A stretch of DNA of 64,000 bases from JAJAZB01 sp964244295 (GTDB lineage: Bacteria; Bacteroidota; Bacteroidia; Cytophagales; Spirosomataceae), in assembly GCA_964244295.1 (NCBI GenBank), contig CAXTIG010000041.1:1-64000 (forward strand), read 5' to 3'. Positions 18,789 through 26,116 of the stretch are shown piece by piece. Positions within the stretch are counted from its first letter, which is position 1; each line of letters starts with the position of its first letter. The translations under genes and the position numbers were made by a program. The notes beneath the pieces are model-generated. The model was not told the DNA's origin, searched no databases, and saw only the letters and a program-made list of their open reading frames with translations.

Positions 18789-19508
18789 TCAGAGGTCAAA
18801 AAGAGGAATAAACGTGCCGTCTTCGGCGGTGACGCCCTCCAGCGCCAAACCGTCGAATTGCAAAACGGGGCCGATGAACGAAAACACCTTCCGCTTCACC
18901 ACTCGGCGAATGCCGTAGTCGGATTCGTACTGAAACCGAACGGGTAGGGGGTAGGCCACCGGGTCGGCGGTGGAGAGATTAAGCGAAAAGCTGCCGCCCG
19001 TCGCGACTGCCTGGTCTAAAACATACTGAACCAAATCACCCTCGGCCAGGGCGTTTGCCGCCGAGGTGCGGGTTTGGGTCTGGTCGGTCTGTTGAATACG
19101 GGGGCTTTCAACGCAAACCAGCGAATCACTCGCACCGAGCGTGAGGGCATAACGGGGAACCATAAACGCCGCTCGGACTTGCTCGACCGCCGCGTCTTTT
19201 TCACTGCCAAAAACGACCCAAAGTCGATTCTGGAAATAGATTTCCCGTTTGATGATACTCCGCCCGCCGAAGGTGTCGTACTTCCAAAGGTCGGTGGTCA
19301 TGCCCGCCGAGGTGCCGCAGACACCGGCCCGGAACGGCGTTTCATCGAAAAAATCCTGCGCGGCTTTCGGACTTAGCCCCAGTGCCGCCCCCGCCAGCCC
19401 AATGAGCGTGGTGGGCGGGGGCAAGGGAAACGACTTGTGGAAGTTCTGAAACTCCGGGTTGCGGTAGGAGGCCGTCACCGAATGCAACGGAATGAGGACG
19501 AAACGCAT
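18789..19508 (-). CDS. cas5: Cascade subunit Cas5 (type I-B)
   Basis: A protein of 239 residues from ATG 19508, 5 bases after the cas7 stop. The N-terminus (MRFVLIPLHSVTASYRNPEFQNFHKSF) and PPPTTLIGLAGAALGL match the Cas5 RAMP fold, in which the PPPTTxxGLxG loop is diagnostic. Cas5 caps the 5' handle of the crRNA next to Cas8b. Operon position between cas7 and cas3 is as expected for I-B. Confidence 0.92.
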   Translation of the reverse strand: MRFVLIPLHSVTASYRNPEFQNFHKSFPLPPPTTLIGLAGAALGLSPKAAQDFFDETPFRAGVCGTSAGMTTDLWKYDTFGGRSIIKREIYFQNRLWVVFGSEKDAAVEQVRAAFMVPRYALTLGASDSLVCVESPRIQQTDQTQTRTSAANALAEGDLVQYVLDQAVATGGSFSLNLSTADPVAYPLPVRFQYESDYGIRRVVKRKVFSFIGPVLQFDGLALEGVTAEDGTFIPLFDL

Positions 19509-19513
19509 AGCGG

Positions 19514-20410
19514 TTAGTTTACACCGTAAAAGGTTTTCACCCACGATTCCATTTTGGCAAACCCTTCTTTCAGGTTCAGCACGCCGTCGGCTTTGGAAAA
19601 AACGCTTTCCTGTGCCGCAAACAGCGAATCTTCGATGAACGCTTCGTAGTCGGTCACGACCGTTTTCAGGGCTTCGACGTTGACCCGCCCTGATTTGTCA
19701 ACCTGAACGGCTTCCAGGAAAATCGGATTTTTCGACTTCATGCACGCGGCGGCGACAAACTTGGGCGAAATGTCGGCCAGAAACCGCGACTGCCGCCCGG
19801 TGCTCCAAAGCATTTGAAACGCTTGCAGGAAACCGATAACCCGTTTCGCTTTTTCGTCGGAAGATAGTTCCGTTGCGAAACCCTCCCGTTCTCCCCGCCC
19901 AACCCGGTCCAATTCAATCAAGATTGTACCTCGATAAATCCCTGAGTGAATTTCTGTTTCAAAAATGTTGGGGTCTTTGTCGATTGCCTTGCCCATGTAG
20001 TTGGTGCCAAAATCCAGGTCTTCCTGGAATTTGGTTAAGGCCAGTAAGGCCTCTACTCTCACGGGCGAAGTTCGAGTTTTGGCTCCACCTTTGGCCCCAT
20101 CGGCACCTTTTGCCGCATCCATAAATCCGAACAGGTCGTCGTCGATGTACTGGGTTGGGTCAAGGCTGGTTTTGGCGGCTCCCTTGTCTTCGCTGGCTTC
20201 CTTCACGGGCGAAAGCGACCAGCCCAGTTCGGCCAACTTGTCGCGGAGTGCCCGGCGCACCGCCTGGGAGGAAAGGTAGGGAAGCTGGTCGCCGTTGTCG
20301 AGGGTGACTTTCTTGATGGGGTTGATGTTGTCGACCTCCTTGTCGCCGCCGTTGAGGCTGGCGAAGGATACTTTCGAGAGGTACGTGAGGGTGAGGCTGT
20401 TGGTTTTCAT
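19514..20410 (-). CDS. cas7: Cascade backbone Cas7 (Cst2/DevR family)
   Basis: A protein of 298 residues; the ATG at 20410 overlaps the cas8b stop (ATGA). The N-terminus SLTLTYLSKVSFASLNGGDKE and the loop QLPYLSSQAVRRALRDKL are typical of the DevR/Cst2 Cas7 family. Several copies coat the crRNA spacer in the I-B Cascade. The insert with EASEDKGAAK and KGADGAKGGAK is low-complexity and probably a surface loop. Confidence 0.92.
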   Translation of the reverse strand: MKTNSLTLTYLSKVSFASLNGGDKEVDNINPIKKVTLDNGDQLPYLSSQAVRRALRDKLAELGWSLSPVKEASEDKGAAKTSLDPTQYIDDDLFGFMDAAKGADGAKGGAKTRTSPVRVEALLALTKFQEDLDFGTNYMGKAIDKDPNIFETEIHSGIYRGTILIELDRVGRGEREGFATELSSDEKAKRVIGFLQAFQMLWSTGRQSRFLADISPKFVAAACMKSKNPIFLEAVQVDKSGRVNVEALKTVVTDYEAFIEDSLFAAQESVFSKADGVLNLKEGFAKMESWVKTFYGVN

Positions 20411-22209
20411 GCGGGTACTTCGGATTTGGAGGATTTCGGACTGAGTTCGGGATTGATTTGATTGAGGGCGGAGATGATGATGAATTGCTTTATCCAGGCG
20501 TAATTCTCTTCATCAAGTCCTTCGAGGAGTTCGCGGCTAAAATTGAGCGTGAACCGGGATTGAATCCGGGAGAGTTCGCCCATGAATCGGTCGAACTGCC
20601 CGGCTTTTCGCAAACTGACAATGTACTTCCGCCCTTGCCGGGCGTTGGTTTTTCGGTCGTTCTCGCCGTAGCTCAGAATCCCCTGCCCGACTTGCGCACC
20701 GAGTTTGATGGCTCGCTCCTTGAGTTGCTGGTTTTCCATAATAATTGGGTTTATCGTTGATTCGTAAGCAAGTAGAAAAGCCATCAGTTGGTCATATCGC
20801 TTGAAACCAATGCCTTTGGTGGGGTCATTGAGCGCATCGAGCAGATAACCGTAGCAGTCGTTGAAAAAACTTTCCAGGTCGGGGAGGATGGATTTCGCAT
20901 TCAGCACCTTCCCCAAAACTTCTTCCCGAAACTGGCGCTCAATGGCGTAGCGGTTCTGGTTTTTTGCCAGCGACGGCTTGATGAGTTTGAGGCTTTGCAG
21001 CACCCACAGGATATTCACGCCTTGTTCTTCAAGGTACCGGATGAGTTGGAGAGCGTATTTAAAATTGGTCAGCGTCTCAAATTGGCTGGGCCGCATGGTC
21101 GAAGCGAAGGCATCCGCCCGAATGGACACGAGGCTGATGGCTCCCTGTTTGCCGCCTAGCAGGTCGGCGAGATAGTCAAGTCCGGCGTTTTCACCTTCTT
21201 TCAACCCTTCGTCGAGTACGTGCTTGTACAGCGTGTACAGAATTAGTAACAGGTTTTCGTTACGCCCGATGTAATCGAAACTTTTACCAAGTACTTCATT
21301 CCGTGGGAAGTTGGCGAGGTATTCACTGGCACGGAGTTGGGTAGCGTCGCGGATGATTCCCTGGAAAAACTTATCGGTGAATAATTTGGAAAGGCGTTCC
21401 AAATTTTCGGCCTGAATCAGGTACACCATCAGACTTTCCCGGAGTTTATTGCCGTATACGTACAAGCATTGCGCCGCCGCGAAACGGCTGAGATAGAGGG
21501 CTTTCCAGCTAATCTTTTTATCGCCCAAGCTTAGCAGAGAATTGAAATTGGTCAGGCCCGAAAAGAAAGGCGAGATGTTTTGAGCATCCACCAATTTCTT
21601 GACCGATTCTCCCGTCAGGTAGCACGTCTGTTTACCCGGCTCGAAGTGCGCTTTTTGTGGAGGGTCGAGTCGGGTAATTTTAGTGTACCAATCGTTGAAG
21701 TAAATCTTGTTCAGCATTTTCACGCCTGTTTGCTCGAAAGCCGCCTTGATTTTTACCGCCAGTTCCGGCGTGTCTTTTTCAATGGCGGCAATCTTGCGGG
21801 TATCTTCTTCGCAAGGTGTGGTACCCTGGGCGTTGTTGGTGAGGAGCGCCGTTAACCCGTAGGTATTCATCTTTGGGAAGCGCTCCAACAGAGTACCGTC
21901 TTCCGCAAAACTGAGATTGCCCGCTTCCTCTTTCTGCTTGTCGGTGAAGGTGTCATAAACCTGCTCACCCATGACGTAGTACAAGTCTTCTAGTAACTCG
22001 TACAGTTGGTCGTGACCTATCCAGAGACTGTGGGACTCCAGCCGAAAATGGGTAACAACCTGCAAATCGTAGCTTTTCAATCTTGCCAGCCGGTCGTTGG
22101 AACGTGATTGCAACGAGCCACCAGCGAGCTGATTCAGGAATCGGTACACGCCGATGATTCCGTTGTCGAGGAAGACGTTTCGGGAATAGGTAAATGTGAT
22201 TTCTGGCAT
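20407..22209 (-). CDS. cas8b: Cascade large subunit Cas8b1 (Cst1-like)
   Basis: A protein of 600 residues from ATG 22209; a TTG at 22221 is a weaker alternative. The N-terminus MPEITFTYSRNVFLDNGIIGVYRFLN and the region around CYLTGESVKKLVDAQNISPFF fit Cst1-type Cas8b1 proteins, which recognise the PAM and recruit Cas3. Identification rests partly on its place at the head of a cas7-cas5-cas3 operon, since Cas8 proteins diverge fast. A -7 box (TAGATTTG) lies 26 bases upstream of the start. Confidence 0.85.
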   Translation of the reverse strand: MPEITFTYSRNVFLDNGIIGVYRFLNQLAGGSLQSRSNDRLARLKSYDLQVVTHFRLESHSLWIGHDQLYELLEDLYYVMGEQVYDTFTDKQKEEAGNLSFAEDGTLLERFPKMNTYGLTALLTNNAQGTTPCEEDTRKIAAIEKDTPELAVKIKAAFEQTGVKMLNKIYFNDWYTKITRLDPPQKAHFEPGKQTCYLTGESVKKLVDAQNISPFFSGLTNFNSLLSLGDKKISWKALYLSRFAAAQCLYVYGNKLRESLMVYLIQAENLERLSKLFTDKFFQGIIRDATQLRASEYLANFPRNEVLGKSFDYIGRNENLLLILYTLYKHVLDEGLKEGENAGLDYLADLLGGKQGAISLVSIRADAFASTMRPSQFETLTNFKYALQLIRYLEEQGVNILWVLQSLKLIKPSLAKNQNRYAIERQFREEVLGKVLNAKSILPDLESFFNDCYGYLLDALNDPTKGIGFKRYDQLMAFLLAYESTINPIIMENQQLKERAIKLGAQVGQGILSYGENDRKTNARQGRKYIVSLRKAGQFDRFMGELSRIQSRFTLNFSRELLEGLDEENYAWIKQFIIISALNQINPELSPKSSKSEVPA

Positions 22210-22235
22210 AACGGGTCTCAATGTGTTTGATGGTT

Positions 22236-22243
22236 CAAATCTA
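22236..22243 (-). promoter_or_regulatory. -7 box of the cas operon promoter
   Basis: TAGATTTG on the minus strand matches the Bacteroidota -7 consensus TAnnTTTG, 26 bases before the cas8b ATG. The nearest upstream TTG (22259-22261 on +) is 15 bases away, shorter than usual, so the -33 element is weak or absent. An identical TAGATTTG lies before the ribokinase gene. Confidence 0.6.
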
Positions 22244-22286
22244 AATCCACGTCCGTGACAACTACCGTCGCCGTCCCCTAAAATCC

Positions 22287-22294
22287 TATCTTTG
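22287..22294 (+). promoter_or_regulatory. -7 box of a divergent rightward promoter
   Basis: TATCTTTG matches TAnnTTTG and lies 43 bases from the cas -7 box on the opposite strand. It could drive the two small genes at 22568-23003. Between 22295 and 22567 there is no clear gene. A fragment reading in one frame from about 22485 to 22588 (with ETTYHAESHRYIYHQVKLADD) lacks a start and may be a gene remnant. Confidence 0.45.
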
Positions 22295-22567
22295 TGCCGT
22301 GACCACCCCCCAATTCCCCCGTCCCCAATCCGCTGCCCGGCGTTTCCGAGATCTTTCGGCGCAGCATCGCTTTTAGCTCGATTTTCAGTTAATACAACCA
22401 GTCACCGAAAGGTGAGGGGATGACAAGAAATTTTTTCACATCCGAAGTCTCATCAGCCTGTGGACTGTGACAACTTTACTGAGCAGCCAAATTCGTTTGT
22501 GCTTATGAGACGACCTACCACGCGGAAAGCCACCGCTACATCTACCATCAAGTAAAACTGGCCGACG

Positions 22568-22735
22568 ATGAAGCTATCAAAAGACTTTGGTGCGGTTAAA
22601 AACACCCTCACCGGCAAAAGCATCCGTGAGATGACTTGGGAGGAAATGTTGAGTCTTCCCACCGAAAGGCTCTCTTGGGAGGAGGCCGAGCGCCGAATGA
22701 ACGAGGCCAGGTTAGGGCTGAGAGTAAAGAAGTAG
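22568..22735 (+). CDS. Small hypothetical protein of 55 residues
   Basis: The sequence begins MKLSKDFGAVKNTLTGKS and ends NEARLGLRVKK. It is charged and helical, with EMTWEEMLSLPTERLSWEEAERRM. I do not recognise it. It overlaps the end of a start-less open stretch in another frame, so it may instead be the 3' part of a frameshifted gene. It lies between the cas operon and the WYL-regulated cassette and may share the rightward promoter at 22287. Confidence 0.4.
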   Translation: MKLSKDFGAVKNTLTGKSIREMTWEEMLSLPTERLSWEEAERRMNEARLGLRVKK

Positions 22736-22763
22736 TTTTTCATTCCTTCAATTCTTTTCATTT

Positions 22764-23003
22764 GTGGCTGCCTCCGTATTCACCATTATCGAAACCCCTG
22801 ACGCTTTCATTGTCAACGGTATCACGGTGCGCAAGATGAAACAGGGTCAATTCAACACCTATGACCCGGCTGTCATCAAGGCCATTGGAGCGGAACTGTT
22901 CTTCGACTTGGTGGCCCCAAAAACGCCGCTTCCGATTCCAGACATAGGCTTCACCGAAGCTGAATGGGACGAAATGGAACAGCAACTCTGCAATAAACGA
23001 TAA
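22764..23003 (+). CDS. Hypothetical protein of 79 residues
   Basis: Starts at GTG 22764; no ATG is available. The protein has a beta-rich N-terminus (VFTIIETPDAFIVNGITVRKM) and an acidic C-terminus (FTEAEWDEMEQQL). Composition is protein-like, but I do not recognise a family. It is 28 bases after the preceding small gene and converges with the WYL regulator, 12 bases away. Confidence 0.45.
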   Translation: MAASVFTIIETPDAFIVNGITVRKMKQGQFNTYDPAVIKAIGAELFFDLVAPKTPLPIPDIGFTEAEWDEMEQQLCNKR

Positions 23004-23015
23004 GTCTTGGTTCTA

Positions 23016-23906
23016 TCACCACCCCGCCCTCCCCACCTTCTCCCTTAAAAACCCCCGAAACCCCTCCGACCCCAGCACCTGAATTTCGGTTGGCAATCCC
23101 ATACAAAATCTTCCGACGCCCGCAAAATCCCGCACTAACCCCCGAAACCGGTACGGCCATTCTGGTAAAACGGGTTCGGGCAGCAGAAAGGCCCGGCTGC
23201 CGGGGTGTTCTTCCACCAGCAATCGGTAGCCCCGCGTCGTCAGGCGCAGTTCGACGGGCAACCAGTCCGAGCCTGCCATTCCGAAAACGTCGAGCACTTC
23301 CTCCGGTTTTTCCAGGCAACAGGGCGTTTCCAATACCTCCACGTCTTCGATACGCCGGGTTTTATACGTTCGGGTCTGGCCCGTTTCCACCTCCACAGCG
23401 TTAAGGGTAGCGTAGTCGGGCGAAAAGGTGATGGGTTCGATTTCCCGGTCGCGCACTGTGCCTGAATTGCCCGACTGGTAGCGCAGCAACCGCGCCCGGC
23501 GGTTGAGCCGCAAGGCCTCGGTGAGCCGCTGCACCACCCGCGCCTGGTGAACGTCGAGAAGTTCGTCGGCCAGGGGAATCAGGTCGGAGGTCAGGTAGAG
23601 TTTCCGCCGCAGGCTTTCCCGCAAGGGGCTATCGGCCTCGACCGTCGTGAGGGCCTGGCGCAGCAAGTCGGTTTCTTCCGCCGTGAAAAAGGCGCGTTGT
23701 TCCGGCTCGGCCTCGAAAATGAATTTCCGGCTCTGGGCGTCTTCGTCGAGGAAATACCCGATTTCTTCCAGCAGATTGAAATACCGGTACACCGTCCGCT
23801 TGTCGCAGTCGAATGTGCGGGCGAGTTGGTGAACGGTGTAACCGGGGCGCTGCTTGAGCAGGCGAATCAGAGAAAAGACTCGGAGGAGTTTGGCTTGTTC
23901 GGTCAC
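23016..23906 (-). CDS. HTH-WYL domain transcriptional regulator
   Basis: A winged HTH (LLRVFSLIRLLKQRPGYTVHQLARTFDCDKRTVYRYFNLLEEIGY) followed by a WYL-type sensor region (RLLRYQSGN...REIEPITFSPDY.TLNAVEVE.GQTRTYKTRRIEDVEVL) and a C-terminal WCX-like extension. The frame is open to a TTG at 23981, but that TTG lies inside the first operator palindrome, so I prefer GTG 23906 (296 residues). WYL proteins such as BrxR and CapW repress phage-defence operons by binding palindromes in their promoters. Here the gene is divergent from a two-gene operon with two such palindromes between them, so it is probably its repressor. Confidence 0.85.
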   Translation of the reverse strand: MTEQAKLLRVFSLIRLLKQRPGYTVHQLARTFDCDKRTVYRYFNLLEEIGYFLDEDAQSRKFIFEAEPEQRAFFTAEETDLLRQALTTVEADSPLRESLRRKLYLTSDLIPLADELLDVHQARVVQRLTEALRLNRRARLLRYQSGNSGTVRDREIEPITFSPDYATLNAVEVETGQTRTYKTRRIEDVEVLETPCCLEKPEEVLDVFGMAGSDWLPVELRLTTRGYRLLVEEHPGSRAFLLPEPVLPEWPYRFRGLVRDFAGVGRFCMGLPTEIQVLGSEGFRGFLREKVGRAGW

Positions 23907-23969
23907 ACAAAGGCGGTTTGGAGGCGTAACATAGAAGTACCCCGTCGTACTTTCAAACCGTTCACGTAC

Positions 23970-24000
23970 TATTTTTGTCAAAACACGTCTTTTGTCAAAA
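23970..24000 (+). promoter_or_regulatory. Promoter with twin palindromic operators
   Basis: TATTTTTG (23970-23977) matches TAnnTTTG. The palindrome TTTTGTCAAAA occurs twice, at 23973-23983 and 23990-24000, each followed by CACG, 17 bases apart. The first overlaps the -7 box; the second lies in the presumed leader before the ATG at 24011. This is the geometry of an autoregulated repressor site shared with the divergent WYL gene. Confidence 0.75.
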
Positions 24001-24010
24001 CACGCTGACC

Positions 24011-24241
24011 ATGCCCCTCACCGAAAAAGCCCTCCAGTACCTGGAAGAACAAATTCCTGAACTGGCGGAACACGCCACCCGGCAAGCCTACTGGCAAACC
24101 CTGGCCTCGGGCGATAGCGTGGTCATTGCCGAGGACGGCAAACTCATCGAGGTTTTTCCCGATGGAAGCCGGACGGTGTTGAAGGAAATTGTGAAGTCGA
24201 AACCGGTTCGTCAAACGCATTACACGCTGCCCAATCCATGA
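24011..24241 (+). CDS. Probable antitoxin partner of the zeta-like kinase
   Basis: A protein of 76 residues from ATG 24011. A helical N-terminus (LTEKALQYLEEQIPELAEHATRQAYWQTL) is followed by a strand pair (GDSVVIAEDGKLIEVFPDGSRTVLKEI). Its TGA overlaps the next ATG (ATGA), so the two are translationally coupled. Small proteins with this GDSVVIAEDGKLIEVFPDG-like signature beside zeta-type kinases are familiar in Bacteroidota, and antitoxin function is inferred from that pairing. No DNA-binding domain is visible, which fits regulation by the separate WYL protein. Confidence 0.6.
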   Translation: MPLTEKALQYLEEQIPELAEHATRQAYWQTLASGDSVVIAEDGKLIEVFPDGSRTVLKEIVKSKPVRQTHYTLPNP

Positions 24242-24975
24242 CGGCCCGCCGCCTACGAATGTTTGCTGGGCCGAACGGGTCGGGTAAAAGCACCATTAAA
24301 TCGGTTATTTCCTCCCATCTGCTGGGGCACTACCTGAATCCTGACGATATTGAAAAGGAAGTGAAACAGCAGGGGTACTACGACCTTCGCGGCCTTGACA
24401 TCCGCACTGGGCGCGAGGAAGTAGTTACTTTTTTTGAAAAACACCCCCTCGCCGAACGCCTTGAAGAATTCGATTTCCTGTACGGAATCAAGTACATCGA
24501 CAAAGGCTTCATTGATTTTGGCGACGTGGGATTCAACTCCTATCTGAGTGCCATCCTGACCGATTTTCTTCGTCATAAATTCCTCGAATCTGGCCAGTCG
24601 TTTACGTTTGAAACCGTGATGTCGTCGGCGGATAAAGTACAATTGCTCAGAAAAGCCCAGGAACTGGGGTACCGTACATACCTCTACTACGTGGCCACGG
24701 AAGACCCTATCATTAACCTTTCCCGAATCCGGCACCGGGTTCGCCAGGGAGGGCACCCAGTTCCCGACGAAAAAGTGGTGGAGCGATATTACCGTTCACT
24801 TCGATTACTGTCGGAAGCGATTCGGGCTACCAACCGGGCTTACCTGTTTGATAACTCGGGAGAAACGAAGGTTTGGGTGGCCGAAGTAACGGCGGGAACC
24901 CAGGTAGAAATTAAGACGGATCGCCTCCCGGAGTGGGTCAGGAAGTATGTGTTGGAGACAGGAGATACAGGTTAG
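24238..24975 (+). CDS. Zeta-toxin-like P-loop kinase
   Basis: A protein of 245 residues. Walker A GPNGSGKST lies at residues 10-18, followed by YLNPDDIEKEVKQQG, as in the zeta-toxin / predicted ABC-type ATPase family, which phosphorylates UDP-activated sugars or other nucleotides. SFTFETVMSS (about residue 122) matches the conserved TFETVMS motif, and SRIRHRVRQGGHPVPDEKVVERYYRSL supplies the arginines of the lid. It is coupled to the small upstream gene. The family assignment is firm. Toxicity and substrate are inferred. Confidence 0.8.
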   Translation: MTARRLRMFAGPNGSGKSTIKSVISSHLLGHYLNPDDIEKEVKQQGYYDLRGLDIRTGREEVVTFFEKHPLAERLEEFDFLYGIKYIDKGFIDFGDVGFNSYLSAILTDFLRHKFLESGQSFTFETVMSSADKVQLLRKAQELGYRTYLYYVATEDPIINLSRIRHRVRQGGHPVPDEKVVERYYRSLRLLSEAIRATNRAYLFDNSGETKVWVAEVTAGTQVEIKTDRLPEWVRKYVLETGDTG

Positions 24976-24996
24976 AGTTTTTTTTGTCGATGGATG

Positions 24997-25117
24997 AAGT
25001 TCAAGTCCTGAAACTTAATTGTGTAACTCGTGTGGTACCATGACCAATTTCATATTCATAAGAATTTGATTCACAGAGAATTGCTTTAATAAGTTCAAGT
25101 CCTGTAGGGGGGCTCCA
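24997..25117 (+). repeat. tRNA 3'-end-like fragments in direct repeat
   Basis: AAGTTCAAGTCCTG occurs at 24997-25010 and 25091-25104. From 25094 to 25117 the sequence reads like a tRNA T-loop, acceptor strand and CCA end (TTCAAGTCC ... GGGGGGCTCCA). No matching acceptor 5' strand or anticodon arm is found upstream, so there is no complete tRNA. Such fragments are typical of attachment sites left by elements that integrate at tRNA 3' ends. Confidence 0.45.
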
Positions 25118-25119
25118 GC

Positions 25120-25155
25120 AAAAACCCTGTTTCTGACTCAGAAGCAGGGTTTTTT
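25120..25155 (+). terminator. Intrinsic terminator
   Basis: AAAAACCCTG.TTCTG pairs with CAGAA.CAGGGTTTTTT across a 3-base loop, with a T-run after the stem. It is in the right orientation to end the antitoxin/zeta transcript, and the A-run on its left could make it bidirectional with the convergent metalloprotease gene. Confidence 0.75.
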
Positions 25156-25263
25156 GTGTAATTGTCTGAAAATGTAACAACTGACGTGACAAAGTTGGGA
25201 CAAAAAATAGCAGATTCCCCTGCGTTCGTACGCCCCCTGATGGTGGCGTCAACTTTTCGTACC

Positions 25264-25947
25264 TTACAAATCCATCTTCACGCCGTTTTGCTTCAACCAG
25301 CGTGCTGCGTCCCGATACGTTGGTAAAACCTTGTCAACTTCATTCCAAAATGCGTCGGAGTGGTTGGGGTAAAGGAGATGTACCAGCTCGTGAACAATCA
25401 AGTAATCCAGTACCGAAACGGGGGCCATCGCGACTTTCCAATGGAAATTCAGCCGTCCACCCGGTGAGCAGGAGGCCCAGCGGTGTTTGAGTTCCATCAC
25501 CCGCACGTCAGTGACCTGGGTTTTGACTTTTGGGAGAAAGTCCGCCAGCCGGGTTTTAATTTTTTGTAGCCCTTTTTCTTTGTAGAAAGCGATAAAATGC
25601 TTGCGGGCGCTGGGCAAAGCGCTCCGGTGCAGCGTGAAGTAGTTGTCGCGAAAAATGAGCGGTTTATCCTGCTCGTCGCTGAAACGGAGGCGATAGTTGC
25701 GGCCCAAATACAGAAAGGCCTGCCCACTAACGAAGGGGCGCTGTATTCGGCCCGCGTTGAGTTCGGCCCATCGGGTTCGTTTGCTGTGCAGCAGGTATTC
25801 CTTCGACGACAGCAGTTTTAGAATGGTCTCGTCGTCGGTGCCCTCCGGGGCCAATACCGATACCGAACCATCGCGCTCAATAAAGATGCTGAGCGTTTTA
25901 CTCCGGCCTGAGCGCCGGACTTCGATTTCGATGCCGCTGAACGTCAT
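25264..25947 (-). CDS. YgjP-type (DUF45) zinc metalloprotease
   Basis: A protein of 227 residues. The active site HELVHLLYPNH (near residue 188) gives the HExxH zinc motif with a downstream His, and KHRWASCSPGGRLNFHWKVAMAP just before it is the conserved YgjP/SprT-like segment. Genes of this family are often found beside type I restriction genes, as here, 169 bases downstream of hsdR on the same strand. The role in that context is not established. Confidence 0.85.
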   Translation of the reverse strand: MTFSGIEIEVRRSGRSKTLSIFIERDGSVSVLAPEGTDDETILKLLSSKEYLLHSKRTRWAELNAGRIQRPFVSGQAFLYLGRNYRLRFSDEQDKPLIFRDNYFTLHRSALPSARKHFIAFYKEKGLQKIKTRLADFLPKVKTQVTDVRVMELKHRWASCSPGGRLNFHWKVAMAPVSVLDYLIVHELVHLLYPNHSDAFWNEVDKVLPTYRDAARWLKQNGVKMDL

Positions 25948-25985
25948 GAAGAAGCTGTTTAGGATTTCATTTTATGGGTAAACCT

Positions 25986-26075
25986 GCTGTCACGCTGAGC
26001 TTGTCGAAGCGCGGGGTGGAAATGGGAAATCGCTTCCGAGAGCCAACGGCGCTTCGACAAGCTCAGCGTGACAGC
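25986..26075. repeat. 27-bp inverted repeat between hsdR and the protease
   Basis: GCTGTCACGCTGAGC... (25986-26012) and its reverse complement (26049-26075) form a perfect long hairpin. The core GAGCTTGTCGAAGCGC recurs at 34870-34980, so this is a member of a dispersed family. It may act as a terminator. Confidence 0.85.
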
Positions 26076-26116
26076 CGCATTCCCAACTTTTCTAAAACCC
26101 TAAACAGATTCGAAGT

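Noticed and set aside
23907..23981. TTG 23981 as the start of the WYL regulator
   Set aside because: The codon lies inside the first operator palindrome, and the extra 25 residues do not extend the HTH fold. GTG 23906 fits better, though the choice is not certain.
24976..25120. A complete tRNA gene
   Set aside because: Only a T-loop and acceptor-like 3' end are present. No 5' acceptor strand, D-arm or anticodon arm could be found.
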